DNA of 64,000 nt from assembly GCA_036898135.1 (NCBI GenBank), contig CM072519.1, positions 67,678,840-67,742,839 on the forward strand, given 5' to 3'. This document shows positions 1 to 10,473 of this stretch, in pieces (position 1 is the first letter of the stretch; each line of letters begins with the position of its first letter). The notes below the pieces were generated by a model. That model ran no database searches, was not told the origin of the DNA, and saw only the letters and a list, made by a program, of their open reading frames with translations. A program made the position numbers and the translations under genes. The stretch comes from Oncomelania hupensis. Taxonomy: Eukaryota > Mollusca > Gastropoda > Littorinimorpha > Pomatiopsidae.

Positions 1-1050
1 TCCCTTCTGGCAGTTTAAAAATGTAACGACCCAAAACTTAAAACGAAGTACTTTGTTTTTCATACCAACCCTCACCCAAACACCATTTTAACTCTGAATC
101 TACTTTCTTCTTGATCCTCTTACATCCCCCTACCAACCTCATCGCCACTTTGGGTTCCTATCTTTTTTTTTATAACTAACTCTCTCTCTCTCTCTCTCTC
201 TCTCTTCCTCTCTCTCTCTCTCTCTCTCTCTGTCTCTTCTTCTTCTTCTTCTTTTTCTTCTTCTAACCTCCACAATTTTCTTACATAACACCCTCTTTCA
301 AGTTCCTCTTTGCCTCTGGCATATTAAAAAAATATAACGAGACAGCAACATCGTTCAGCATTTCTTGCTTCTGTATTAAACCTCTTTTCTTTCTTCACCG
401 TTTTCGTCGTTCATCAACGTCATCTGTTTCCTACTAGTACTCCTCCTCATTATTATCATCATCATCATCATCTGTATCGTCATTATCTCCTTCTCCCTCT
501 CACTCTTTTTTTTTAAACCTTTTATTTTACCATTTTATTAGGGACTAGCTGTAAGACAGGTCCATAGGACCTAATGCTATTATCCAATTAAAGGTTTCGA
601 CTTTGACTTCGACTTCTTCTTATCGTCTTCTTTCTTCTCCTGTTCCTCCGCTGTCCTCTGCGCCTTCTCCGGATCCAGATTACAAATGTTCCTTCTCTAT
701 CACAATAATTATCTTGTCTCTTTCCCAGCCTTCCAAATGACCAATCAGTGTTCTCCGACTGAATGTGAAACCAGAATCCAGAGTTTTGTTTAATGCCTCG
801 AGCACTTATTTTCTATTTGCAACAGAGAAGTATATTCTGAACTTTGAAAACTGTCTTATCGTCTGGATACCACGTGTAAAGAGCTCGCCATGATCCAAGA
901 TCGATAACCTCGTTATTCGATAGAATGTAGATGCTAGACGAAATTAACTCCCTTGCGTCGCCCACCGCTCTTCTCGATGTCTAAAGGCGGTGAAAGAAAA
1001 AGGTTTCGGGCCAGTCCGAAAATTAGACCAAATAAAATATGTAAATATTC
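1..1050. other. No gene seen; pyrimidine-rich low-complexity sequence
   Basis: No ORF with family character and no RNA gene is seen. Positions 179-232 are a (TC)n microsatellite with a few interruptions, followed by TTC-rich sequence to about 265. Further TTC/ATC-rich stretches lie near 450-500 and 600-660. The rest looks like ordinary intergenic or intronic DNA. Confidence 0.6.
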
Positions 1051-1070
1051 AGAGAGGACGAGTGGAGGAG

Positions 1071-1164
1071 ATGATGATGATGATGATGATGATGACGACG
1101 ACGACGACGACGACGACGCCGACGAAGACGACGACGACGAATAAAAAGAAGAATAGATGATGAT

Positions 1165-1196
<32 letters not shown>

Positions 1197-1245
1197 CGAA
1201 GAAGAAGAAGAAGAAGAAGAAGAAGAAGAAGAAGAAGAAGAAGAA
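1071..1245. repeat. Compound trinucleotide microsatellite (GAT/GAC/GAA)
   Basis: Runs of GAT turn into GAC, then after a short unique stretch into GAC and GAA. Every frame is open on both strands, so poly-Asp, poly-Ser or poly-Arg ORFs here are artefacts of the repeat. Confidence 0.95.
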
Positions 1246-1303
1246 AAGACTGGATCAAGTAAAAACGCCAAGAGCTAAATGAACGATTATAGAGAAATCT
1301 ATT

Positions 1304-1506
1304 GTGTCGTATTATAAATTCTGCAAAGGTGTTAGCGTAGTTGATTATGTGGTTGCCTCCCCTGCCATGTTTACCCACGTTGCTAGGTTTGCCGTTGGCG
1401 ACTTTGATGATTGTCTCTCGGATGTCCATAGCCCTTTATTTTTTACATTAGCCTTTAATGATCTTTTGTTTGAAGATAATCCCTTAGTGAGTGATCTTAG
1501 TGAGTG
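1304..1506 (+). pseudogene. LINE 1 endonuclease, C-terminal fragment
   Basis: The reading frame holds the end of an AP-like endonuclease: a VDYVVASP block about residue 14, and a CLSDVHSPLF block that corresponds to the Ser-Asp-His box of the family. The N-terminal catalytic part is missing because the LINE is truncated upstream. At the right it runs into a 13-bp triplication and then the inserted RTE copy, so it cannot be expressed as part of a complete ORF2. The host frame resumes at 2767. Confidence 0.65.
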
Positions 1507-1537
1507 ATCTTAGTGAGTGATCTTAGTGAGTGAGCTA
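1487..1537. repeat. 13-bp unit triplicated at the 5' junction of the RTE insertion
   Basis: GTGAGTGATCTTA occurs at 1487-1499, 1500-1512 and 1513-1525, followed by a degenerate fourth copy. The core AGTGATCTTA reappears once at 2767-2776, just after the RTE tail, so it is the target-site duplication, tandemly amplified on the 5' side only. Confidence 0.85.
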
Positions 1538-2755
1538 ATCATAGCTGAAGAACAAGCAGGATTCATGGCAGGGCGAAGTACCACTGAACAGATTTTCAAC
1601 CTCAGAATAATCTGTGAGAAATACCTACAGCACCAACAACATCTATATCATGTGTTCATAGACTTCAAGAAGGCATTTGACCGAGTCTGGCATGCAGCTC
1701 TATGGGCAACCATGAAAGTGTACAACATCAGCCCTAAAATCATAGAAGTCATCAAAAGCCTGTATGACAAGGCTACCAGTGCAGTCCTCCATAACAGCGT
1801 CATCGGGAACTGGTTCAGAACAACAATCGGTGTGCGTCAAGGATGCCTACTCTCTCCAACACTCTTCAACATCTTCCTAGAGCGCATCATGTCAGATGCT
1901 CTTGCAGATCACGAAGGCACAGTCAGCATAGGGGGCAGAGCAATCTCCAATCTTCGTTTTGCGGATGATATTGATGGATTGGCTGGAGAGGAACAAGAAC
2001 TTGAACAGCTTGTACAGAGGCTTGACACCACCTCCAGAGCTTATGGAATGGAAATAAGTGCAGAGAAGACCAAAATGATGACCAACAACACCAATGGCAT
2101 CAACACGGACATCAAAGTACAAGGCCAATCCCTCAACACAGTGCACAGCTTCAAATATTTAGGAGCCATTGTGTCAGACAATGGGTCTCGACAGGAAGTC
2201 CTCTCCAGGATCGCACAAACAACTGCTGCCCTGACAAGGTTGAAGCCCATTTGGAAAGACAGAACCATCAGTCTACATTCCAAAGTAAGACTGCTGCGAT
2301 CTCTGGTCATCTCCATCTTCCTATATGCTTGCGAAGCATGGACCCTCACAGCAGATCTCCAACGAAGAATACAAAGCATGGAGATGAGGTGCTACAGAAG
2401 ACTTCTGTGCATTTCCTATACCCAACACATCACCAACGTTGAAGTCCGACAGACCATCACACAAGCCATTGGACAACACGATGACCTGCTCACAGTGGTG
2501 AAGAAACGGAAACTCCGATGGTATGGCCACGTCACCAGATCATCAGGCCTTGCAAAGACCATTCTGCAAGGCACAGTGCAAGGAGGTAGAAGAAGGGGGA
2601 GACCGAAAAAGAGGTGGGAGGACAACATTCGAGAATGGACTGGTTTGACACTGAGCGAAGCCATGAGGGCTGCTGAGGACAGAGAAAGATGGAGTATGCT
2701 GGTTAAGCGATCATCTGTGGTGCCCCTACGACCTTCGGGTTATGGGACAGGATAG
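1517..2755 (+). pseudogene. RTE-like reverse transcriptase, C-terminal part
   Basis: An uninterrupted frame of 412 codons covers most of an RT: EEQAGFMAGRSTTEQ, FIDFKKAFDRVWH (motif A, first catalytic Asp), GVRQGCLLSPTLFN (motif B) and LRFADDIDGL (motif C, FADD in place of YADD). It is followed by thumb and connection sequence and the RRRGRPKKRWEDNI...DRERW tail seen in many invertebrate endonuclease-reverse transcriptase ORFs. The endonuclease and first RT motifs are missing, so it is a dead-on-arrival copy despite the open frame. The annotated start simply lies at the insertion junction. Confidence 0.85.
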
Positions 2756-2766
2756 GATAGGATAGG
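1530..2766 (+). mobile_element. RTE-like LINE, 5'-truncated copy inserted in LINE 1
   Basis: This copy starts inside the RT and ends in tandem GATAG/ATAGG units (2746-2766), the short tandem 3' tail expected of RTE-type elements. It is flanked by AGTGATCTTA. The same family occurs as truncated copies at 5936-7528 (minus), 5969-6039, 16517-16895 (minus), 16937-17319 (minus) and 27598-60615 (interrupted). All share the 3' end, which suggests 5' truncation during target-primed reverse transcription. Confidence 0.85.
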
Positions 2767-5469
2767 AGTGATCTTAATATCCATTCTGTTAATAAACCTT
2801 TCAAGCCAATATGGGAAAAAGAATCTCAGAATGTTTTCATAGACAGCATTGATGATGAGCGTGTTCAAGATGTAAGGCTTACGCTGGAGCACCTCTTACA
2901 CAGTGGGCAGGATATAGCTCAAGTCGATGTTAATAAAATTAACAAAGAAATTGCTGATATTTTATTGTCTGCTGCCAGCAATGCCAACATGCTAAGAAAC
3001 ATCAGCAATAACAGGGCGAAGAAGAAGAAGAAAAAAATGCCGTGGTTTGATGGCAAATGTAGGCTGAAAAGAAAAGTTTGTCGTAACGCTAAACGAAAGC
3101 ATGCCCGTGTTCACGATCAGAATTCGGGGGAATTGAGGAAACAAGCGTACAAAGCATACAAAAGCACTGTTTGTAGGAAGTTTAATGCACATAGAAGAAA
3201 TATGCATGCCAGTTTACGTACAATGAAGTGTAGAGATTCTAAAGCATATTGGAAGTTTTTGAATGAGCGCTCGAATAATGAACCACCTAATGTATCTATG
3301 CCTACACACGATGACTTTGTTAATTATTTTGAAGAGCTTGGTAACATCCCTGAGAATGAAATTCTACATCCTACAGACCCCCTTGACACCGAAACACACG
3401 TATTTGATAATAATAGTTTAAATGCTGATATTACACAAGAGGAGGTGTTAAAATCTATTAGAAAATTAAAAAATAATAAAGCTTGTGGTATTGATTATAT
3501 TCTGAACGAGTTCTTAAAGGCTTCTTCTCCAAAGTTGTTAAATACTATCACAATGTTGTTTAATCTTGTTTTAAGCAGTGGTAAAATTCCAGATGACTGG
3601 TCAGTTGGCATAATTTGCCCGTTGTATAAAGGTAAAGGGGATAGGTTAAATGTAGATAATTATAGAGGTATAACGGTGCTTAGCTGTATGGGTAAACTTT
3701 TCACCAGCGTAATTAATGAAAGGATTAACATATTTCTAGACTCAAATAATTTGTTAGGCAATGAACAAGCAGGTTTTAGGAAAGGATATTCAACCACTGA
3801 CCACGTTTTTACTCTTTATTGCTTAATTGACATTTATTTGCAGCAAAGGAAAAAATTGTTTTGTACGTTTATTGATTATAAAAAAGCATTTGACAATGTA
3901 CAGCGTAGTATGCTTTGGGAGAAGCTAATTAAAACTGGTATTACTGGAAGAGTTTTGACAGTGATTAAAGATATGTATGAAAAAGCCAAGTCATGTGTTA
4001 GAATCCATGATGGTCTGTCATCTACTTTTTTTACGTGTAACGCTGGAGTGAGGCAAGGAGAAAATCTGTCACCTGTATTATTTTCTTTGTTTTTGAATGA
4101 TTTAAGGTCTTTCCTTGCAGAACATATCGACGGGTTATCATTGTCACAGAATTTGGCGAATGGCCTCGGCTTTTCTGATATTGAACAGTATTTTCATTTG
4201 TTTTTGTTACTCTATGCTGATGATACTGTCATTTTATCAGAGTCTGCTGAAGACATGCAGAAGGCCTTAGATATTTTAGATCTATACTGTACAAAATTTG
4301 GATTGTGTTTAAATATTGCAAAAACGAAAGTGATGATTTTTTCCCGCGGTAAAGTTAGAAGGTTGCCTGTTTTTAAGTTTAAAAATGTAATTCTTGAAAT
4401 TGTTTGGGAATATAAATATCTGGGTACCCTTTTTCAATATAATAACAAATTTCAAAAAAATATCAGATCCATGAGTGTATCAGCTGAACGTGCTATGTTT
4501 GCGCTTTTAAAAAAATGTAGAAAACTGGATTTGCCCCTTGATATTCAGTTAGATCTTTTTGATAAATGTGTAAAACCGATTTTATTGTATAACTGCGAGG
4601 TATGGGCCCATGAAAAAATGATAATATGTGATCGATTACAACTAAAATTTTTGAAATTGATTCTTAATGTTAAAACTAGTACGCCGACCTGTATGGTTTT
4701 AGGTGAAGTTGGCTGTTTTCCTGTTTCCTTAGATGCTAAATGCAGGCTACTCTGTTTCTGGTATAAACTTTGTATTGATTGTTGCAATGATTCTGTTAGA
4801 ATGTCAGTACTTATGTTTCGACTATGCTCTTATTTATTTTTTAATTCTGAGTATAAACTATCCTGGCTATGTACTGTTCGCTCTCTGCTAAATGATCTTG
4901 GTCTGTCTTTCATTTGGTTAAACGGCTGTAAATACTCTTTGAATTGTTTTAAGACCATGGTCAAACAACGCTTGAGAGACCAGTTCTTGCAAACCTGGCA
5001 TCAGGATGTATTCGCTCATAATGCTTGTATTACGTATAGAAGTTTTAAGAGTACGTTCTGTTTTGAAGATTATTTAGTTTCCTTGTCACCTCTATCGAGA
5101 AGAAACTTATTGAAATTTAGGCTCAGCTGTCACAAACTGCCAATTCAATCACTTAGATATTTGAATATTCAAAGAGAAGATAGACTGTGTACTCTGTGTG
5201 ATCTGGAGGAACTAGGTGATGAATTTCATTATCTGTTTAGATGTACAAATTCTGTGTTGGTTATTAACAGACTTTCTTTAATACCTCAATACTTCAGGAA
5301 TCACCCGAATGCCTATAAGTTAAATCAGTTATTGAACTCTAAATCTAAACGCAGATTGTCTGATTTGAGCCGTTTTATAGGGATTATTTTTTTCACTTTT
5401 CCAGTAGTGACGCACAGTTCTCTTTTAATTTTATGTCAAACTTCTATTTTCATGTTTGGACGAATATAA
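2767..5469 (+). CDS. LINE 1 reverse transcriptase (ORF2 main part)
   Basis: The frame is open from the RTE junction at 2767; the first Met is at 2965, giving 834 residues. From that Met it has a basic linker (KKKKKK, Cys/Arg/Lys rich), then the RT: KNNKACGIDYILNEF, ICPLYKGKGD, NYRGITVLSCMGKLF, EQAGFRKGYSTTDHVF, FIDYKKAFDNVQR (motif A), GVRQGENLSPVLFS (motif B) and LLYADDTVILSES (motif C, YADD). A long thumb region follows. Near the C-terminus a CTLCDLEELGDEFHYLFRC motif has CX2C...HX4C spacing typical of LINE ORF2 tails. The RT body is uninterrupted, but the endonuclease is cut off by the RTE insertion, so this copy is probably not autonomous. Confidence 0.85.
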   Translation, partial: SDLNIHSVNKPFKPIWEKESQNVFIDSIDDERVQDVRLTLEHLLHSGQDIAQVDVNKINKEIADILLSAASNANMLRNISNNRAKKKKKKMPWFDGKCRLKRKVCRNAKRKHARVHDQNSGELRKQAYKAYKSTVCRKFNAHRRNMHASLRTMKCRDSKAYWKFLNERSNNEPPNVSMPTHDDFVNYFEELGNIPENEILHPTDPLDTETHVFDNNSLNADITQEEVLKSIRKLKNNKACGIDYILNEFLKASSPKLLNTITMLFNLVLSSGKIPDDWSVGIICPLYKGKGDRLNVDNYRGITVLSCMGKLFTSVINERINIFLDSNNLLGNEQAGFRKGYSTTDHVFTLYCLIDIYLQQRKKLFCTFIDYKKAFDNVQRSMLWEKLIKTGITGRVLTVIKDMYEKAKSCVRIHDGLSSTFFTCNAGVRQGENLSPVLFSLFLNDLRSFLAEHIDGLSLSQNLANGLGFSDIEQYFHLFLLLYADDTVILSESAEDMQKALDILDLYCTKFGLCLNIAKTKVMIFSRGKVRRLPVFKFKNVILEIVWEYKYLGTLFQYNNKFQKNIRSMSVSAERAMFALLKKCRKLDLPLDIQLDLFDKCVKPILLYNCEVWAHEKMIICDRLQLKFLKLILNVKTSTPTCMVLGEVGCFPVSLDAKCRLLCFWYKLCIDCCNDSVRMSVLMFRLCSYLFFNSEYKLSWLCTVRSLLNDLGLSFIWLNGCKYSLNCFKTMVKQRLRDQFLQTWHQDVFAHNACITYRSFKSTFCFEDYLVSLSPLSRRNLLKFRLSCHKLPIQSLRYLNIQREDRLCTLCDLEELGDEFHYLFRCTNSVLVINRLSLIPQYFRNHPNAYKLNQLLNSKSKRRLSDLSRFIGIIFFTFPVVTHSSLLILCQTSIFMFGRI

Positions 5470-5830
5470 TCAAAGAGTAGGTTGCTAAATTTAAGCCGCT
5501 TTATTGCAGTTTGAGTTATGTCACTATTTATATATTGTGCATTCCCTTTTGTCTTATTTTGTGAACCATGCAATGCTGTACATTTTTCTTTCCATGTTGA
5601 CTCAACATAAAACTTTACACAGATGTTTGAAATTTCAGAGGTTTATCTTGTGATACCTATGGAGCAGTTTTTTTTGTGCCGTTCATTGTTTTTTAATGTA
5701 ATTCCCCATCCCCCCTTTTCCCCTTTTTTGGCTAAAATGCCCCCTGGGCTATGAGCCTTGTTTCGTGATTTAATTATATGTGATTTTGTTAATAAAAGGA
5801 CAAAGTTCCAAAGTTCAAAGTTCAAGTACA

Positions 5831-5935
5831 AACATTATTTCAACTATTTCAAACTTCAGCGCACTTTCATAAATTTACCTAAGAAAACTTGGGACACTAT
5901 ATTGTGCCATTTCTTCTTTTTGATCTTCTTGGTCT
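5831..5935. other. Unassigned spacer
   Basis: Short AT-rich spacer between the LINE 1 tail and the tail of the minus-strand RTE copy. Nothing recognised. Confidence 0.5.
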
Positions 5936-5968
5936 ATCCTATCCTATCATATCCCGTAACTCTAAGGT

Positions 5969-6039
5969 GGAGTATGCTGGTTAAACGATCATTTGTGGTG
6001 CCCCTACGACCTCCGAGTTACGGGATATGATAGGATAGG
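5969..6039 (+). mobile_element. 71-bp RTE 3' fragment inserted head-on into an RTE tail
   Basis: A severely truncated RTE copy (the last about 70 bp, ending GGGATATGATAGGATAGG) lies inside the tail of the opposite-strand RTE copy. AACTCTAAGGT (11 bp) is present on both sides, at 5958-5968 and 6040-6050, as expected for a target-site duplication. Because the two tails face each other, 5936-6040 forms an imperfect palindrome. Confidence 0.8.
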
Positions 6040-6061
6040 AACTCTAAGGTCGTTGGGGCAC

Positions 6062-6655
6062 TGTTACGTTGAAACGCGAACGATGGTGCGTGTGAAACGC
6101 CCGCGATAGAACTGATCGTTTTATTTTGCAAAGCATTCAATAACAGAGTGTATTTACCTTTGATTTGATTTTGCGTTGTTGTTAGGAGAAGCTTTGTATA
6201 ACGTTGATAATTTTCGTTAGTCGATATTACTGGAGAATTCTCTAGATTTGCTTGTTTACTGTCGATCGAAGCTTCGCGATAGGTGTAGATATTTGATAAC
6301 ATTCTTGGACCGAAAAGAAAGATGTATGACGTAATACAGTGATGACGAAGTTTAGTTTGATTGGTTGTAACGCGTCACTCGGGAACGTTCTAACGTTATC
6401 TGGAGTCGAGAAAAACTATATAATTGATGCACTGTGTTGTGTTATTGAAAGTTGAGAAAGTGAAAAAGTGATTGAACGATTGTATGCAGTTGTTGATGTA
6501 CGCTGAATAAAGTTGGGAAACTTCATACGACGACTCCGTGCCTTGTTGCTGATTAAACGGGTTGCGTGGATAAACGAATCCGAGTTACACTTATCAGGAT
6601 TTCAGCATTGGGCTGAATCAATTACTGACAGAAAAACACCACATCGAGTGTAACA
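6062..6655 (+). mobile_element. Solo LTR of the A/B Ty3/gypsy family
   Basis: It begins TGTTACGTTGAAACG and ends GAGTGTAACA, is 594 bp long, and carries GGCAC on both sides (6057-6061 and 6656-6660). It matches the LTRs of elements A and B along its length. No internal region is present, so it is a solo LTR, probably from LTR-LTR recombination. It sits in the minus-strand RTE copy. Confidence 0.9.
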
Positions 6656-6660
6656 GGCAC

Positions 6661-7528
6661 CATAGATGATCGTTTAACCAGCGTACTCCATTTTTCTCTG
6701 TCCTCAGCAACCCTCATGGCTTCGCTCAGTGTAAGGCCAGTTCATTCTCGAATGTTGTAATCGCACCTCTTTTTCTGTCTTTCTCTTCCTCTGCTTCCTT
6801 GCACAGTGCCTTGCAGGCGGGTCTTTGCAAGGTTTGATGCCCTGGTGACGTAACCATACCATAGGTGTTTCCGTTTCTTCACCACTGTGAGCATGTCATC
6901 GTGTGGTCCAATGGCTTTTGTAATGGCTGTCGGACTTCGTTGTTAGTGATGTGCTGGTATAGGAAATGCCCAGAAGTCTTCTGCACACCTCATCTCCATG
7001 CTTTGTATTCTTCGTTGTAGATCTGCTGTGAGGGTCCATTTTTCGCAAGCGTATAGGAAGATGGAGATGACAAGGGAGCACAGCAGCCTTACCTTGGAAT
7101 GTAGACTGATGATCCTGTCTTTCCAAATGGGCTTCAACCTTGTCAGGGCCGCAGTTGTTTGTGCGATCCTGGAGAGGACTTCCTGTCGGGACCCATTGTC
7201 TGATACAATGGCTCCTAAATATTTGAAGCTATGCACTGTGTTGAGGGATTGGCCTTGGACTTTGATGTCCGTGTTGTTGCCATTGGTGTTGTTGTCATCA
7301 TTTTGGGATTCTGTGCACTTATGTTCATTCCATAGTCTTTGGGGGGGGGTAGTGTCAAGCCTCTGTACAAGCTGCTCAAGTTCTTGTTCCTCTCCAGACA
7401 ATCCATCAGAGTCACCGGCAAAAAGGAGGTTGGAGATTGCTCTAACCCCTGTGCTGACTGTGCCTTCGTGATCTGCCAGGGCATCTGCGCTCTAGGAAGA
7501 TGTTGAAGAGGGTTGGAGAAAGTAGGTA
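6661..7528 (-). pseudogene. Degenerate RTE-like reverse transcriptase
   Basis: Minus-strand translation in shifting frames gives pieces such as AGEEQELEQLVQRLDTT, SLNTVHSFKYLGAIVSDNGS and TAALTRLKPIWKDR, matching the RTE RT at 1517-2755 at high identity. Several small indels break the frame, including near 7350 where there is a run of nine G on the plus strand. Confidence 0.8.
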
Positions 7529-7530
7529 TT

Positions 7531-7790
7531 TTGTTTTTGTAAACTGCGGTTCAATAAATTAGAGTATAGCCTCAGCGTCCCCTGCTTAGGATGTCTTTAT
7601 TGTAAAGTGACCGGCTGGTGGAGTGCCTTCAGTTTTACCACTAGGGTTGTTTTGGCAGATCTTTTATGCGAATCAGGGGTGAGTTTTCTTTCAGCGAAGT
7701 TGTGGTCTTGATTTTGTGGTCCTGATTCGGCTGTTTGCAGTCCGCTGAACCCTGTAAGCAATGAATAACTAACTAACCAATGCATAAGCC
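7531..7790 (-). repeat. Dispersed repeat R1, minus-strand partial copy
   Basis: This matches in reverse complement the 5' half of the repeat found whole at 62929-63530: shared blocks include the ACAATAAAGACATCC region and the GGTTCAGCGGACTGCA start. A short plus-strand piece of the same start lies at about 7799-7900, head to head. The class of R1 is unknown; it has no coding capacity. Confidence 0.65.
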
Positions 7791-7900
7791 GTAAAACGTT
7801 AGTTAGTTATTCGTTGTTTATAGGGGTCATATGACTGCAAAGAGTCGAATCAGGACCGCAAAATCAGGGCCATAACTTGGTTGAAAGAGGTTGTAAAACA

Positions 7901-8074
7901 TAAGCCAAGGTGACCACTAAACACCAAAATTCCGGTCAGTGAAAAAAATCTCATAACCCAATGCATAAGCCTTAATGGTAAGCCAATGTGGCCACAACTT
8001 AAACGTATAGGTTGGTACGATTGAGACGTGTACGTTTTATCTTGCAAAGCGTTCAATAATAGCATGTATTTACC
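7901..8074 (+). other. Degenerate sequence ending in an old LTR fragment
   Basis: About 8020-8074 reads like a decayed A/B-family LTR (ACGTTTTATCTTGCAAAGC, then TTCAATAATAG...GTATTTAC). The LTR appears to resume after the DNA element at about 9749 (TTTACTTTTGATTTG). The part before 8020 is unassigned; it shows weak similarity to the reverse complement of the 40-bp satellite unit at 25641-26512. Confidence 0.45.
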
Positions 8075-9746
8075 ATGACGGCCTACTAGCGCCAAAACCT
8101 CATAATTAGAAATATCATGGGATAATTACAATTATCATGGGATAATTATAAGTATCAAGGGATAATTACAATTATCATGAAAAAACTACAAATATCTTCG
8201 CGTGATCTTATTTATTTTTCAGTTTTGGCTCTATGTCACACTCGATGTTGTTTTGGTTTTTTTATCAGTAGTTGATTCAGCCCCAGTGCTTGAATCCTCC
8301 TGATAAGTGTAACTCGGATTCGTTTATCCACGCAACCCGTTCAATCAGCAACAAGGCACTGAGTCGTCGTATGAAGTTTCCCAACTTTATTCAGCGTACA
8401 TCAACAACTGCATACAATTGCTCAATTCACTTTTCAACTTTCCAAATTCCTCTACCCTCAACTTTACACAGTGCATCAATTATATAGTTTTTATAGACTC
8501 CAGATAACGTCAGAACGTTCCCGAGTGACGCGTTACAACCAATCAAACTACACTTCGTCATCACTGTATTACGTCATACATCTTTCTTCATCATAAGAGA
8601 ACCTCTCAGCTTATGGGGGATCTATCTAGATTCTTCATTGATAGTAAACAAGCAAATCTAGAGAATTCTCCAATAGTATCGACCAACGAAAATTATCAAC
8701 ATTATTATACTAAGCTTCTTCTAACAACAACGCAAAATTAAATCAAAGGTAAATACATTCTGTTTTTGAATGCTTTGCGAAATAAAACGATCAGATCTAT
8801 CACGCGCGTTTCACACGAACTATCGTGCGCATTTCAACGTAACACTCTAGCAATCCGCCTGAAATGCGCCAAAATCAAAAATTATAATTATCACATAATA
8901 ATTACAATTTTCACGTGATCATGCTTAATTCTAGCTAAGGGCTTGCTAGCACCGAAATCAACAGTTAAAGGTATCAGCGATCATGGTAATTACCACGTGG
9001 TCTGTGTAATTCACAGATACCGGTAATTCACAGTATTAATTACTAAGTTTTAGTTTTCGCCACGCTTTAGTACAGCCCAAACCTAAGGTTTGCGGCGAAC
9101 AGTGCCCGCGCAAGCGCATCAGCATTAACTATTATTGAGAGCGATAGTGGAGGCACTGAAACAGTAAGCTTAACTACGTTTAAAAGTAAGCTTATATATT
9201 ATTGACGTAAATAATTATAAACTAAAACAGACAAGAAGCATGTAATTTTGTTTTCCGTTTTCATGAACAGTGTCTTCCATTGCACAAGTTTGCAGCGAAG
9301 TGAAAGAGCGGAAGCGAGGAAGTCTACGCTGATTGGTCACTATGTATTGCGCATGCGGATAGGTAGCAAGGTTGAAACAAAAACCAACAAAAAAAACCAC
9401 GACATATTTACAATTAACACGTAAAAATTGTAGTTTATCAGGTAAAAATTACAATTATCGGCTTGCTGCATTTCCAGATGAATTGCTAGAGCCCAAACTG
9501 AAAATTAAGCATGGTCACGGAAATATATTAGTAAGTTTTAGTAATAGTTGTAATTATCTCATAATAATTGTAACTACCTCACCATAATTGTTATTATTGC
9601 ACGAAAATTGTTATTATCAGGTTTTGGCGTTGTGAAGGCGCGGCAAATACTTATATTTATTAATCTATAAATTACACAAAACAGTGTTAATTTCAAATAT
9701 TTGGTGATACTGGTAACGTTGGGTTTTGGCGCTAGTAGGCGGTCAT
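8075..9746. mobile_element. DNA transposon or MITE with terminal inverted repeats, no transposase
   Basis: The left end CCTACTAGCGCCAAAACC (8082-8099) is matched in inverted orientation at the right end, GGTTTTGGCGCTAGTAGG (9722-9739); the inverted repeat extends to about 25 bp with one mismatch. TTTAC lies on both sides and the flanks look like halves of one old LTR. Inside are AT-rich subterminal repeats on the theme TAATTACAATTATCATG (8103-8190 and 9420-9620). After subtracting the nested LTR (8234-8844) the element is about 1.06 kb. No transposase is present, so it is non-autonomous; superfamily not assigned. Confidence 0.7.
8234..8844 (-). mobile_element. Solo LTR of the A/B Ty3/gypsy family, minus strand, nested in a DNA element
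   Basis: The reverse complement starts TGTTACGTTGAAA and ends GAGTGTGACA. Length is 611 bp and CTCTA flanks both sides (8229-8233 and 8845-8849). It has no internal region. Confidence 0.9.
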
Positions 9747-10257
9747 AATTTACTTTTGATTTGATTCTGCTCTGGTGCTAGAGGAAGATTTGTATAATGT
9801 TCATAGTTTTCGTCGATCGATATTGACTTGCGTCTTTCCGAAAGAATCATATCGGCGCTGATTGGCTGCTATTTATAACCCCATTTGTTCATTTGCACGT
9901 CGTCTGGTACACAATCATCACCGCTTGGACCGTTTGCCGCGAGCGATAATGTAGCGCAAGTCACGAGTCATTAAAAGAAGAAAAAAAAAGAATATGGGTT
10001 ATGTAATAAAAATAAAGTATACACAAAACAAAGGAAGGATGTGGGTTAATATAAATAAATTAAACAAACTAATCAACAGGGCTCAAATTTTAATCTATCT
10101 CAAATTTCGCAATTTAAAAAAAAAACGTTTTAATTTGTACTTTTACATTTTTATTATCTTTCAACACGCGCACGCTGACACACACACACCCACACACCCA
10201 CACACACCTCCATTAGTGCTCTACTTTTCCTTGATTTCTATCTACTTAGGTTCGTCA
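9747..10257. other. LTR remnant and unassigned AT-rich sequence
   Basis: Positions 9749 to about 9830 resemble the A/B LTR just downstream of its TTTACCTTTGATTTG block, consistent with the DNA element having inserted into an LTR. After 9840 nothing is recognised except CA-rich sequence at 10177-10207. Confidence 0.4.
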
Positions 10258-10261
10258 TGGA

Positions 10262-10328
<67 letters not shown>

Positions 10329-10329
10329 G
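10258..10329. repeat. (AAT)n microsatellite
   Basis: About 23 AAT units. Confidence 0.95.
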
Positions 10330-10473
10330 AGCAAAAATCAAAAATGAGGAGTGGGAGGTCATATAATTACTGTACACCTTTACAGATTTACAAGAATGGT
10401 CGGTACACGATAAAGGAGGGTCCATTATTAAACCAAGTTTATTATAAATATAATAGACTGACAGTGTGACAGT

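Larger units (their letters stand above)
1260..5830 (+). mobile_element. LINE 1: I/Nimb- or jockey-like non-LTR retrotransposon, 5'-truncated, split by an RTE copy
   Basis: The left part (about 1260-1525) encodes the end of an AP-type endonuclease. The right part (2767-5830) encodes linker, reverse transcriptase and a C-terminal zinc motif. The two parts read in register across the RTE-like insertion, and AGTGATCTTA flanks it on both sides. The 3' end is about 5826, after a polyadenylation-like AATAAA near 5794 and a short tail of repeated AAAGTTC units. The 5' end is lost within or next to the GAA repeat. The clade is uncertain: the long region after the RT and the terminal Cys/His motif are commonest in I/Nimb-type elements. 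Confidence 0.75.
5936..7528 (-). mobile_element. RTE-like LINE copy, minus strand, with two nested insertions
   Basis: The 3' tail (TCCTATCCTATCATATCCC on the plus strand) is at 5936. The element runs to about 7528, where it is 5'-truncated near the GVRQGC block of the RT. It is interrupted by a 71-bp plus-strand RTE fragment (5969-6039) and by a solo LTR (6062-6655). The remaining coding region is frameshifted: matching RT pieces are spread over three frames. Confidence 0.85.

Noticed and set aside
1304..5469. Host gene with RT-like exons
   Set aside because: Endonuclease, RT, zinc motif and the tail order identify a LINE; no splice signals needed to join the parts, only removal of the RTE copy.
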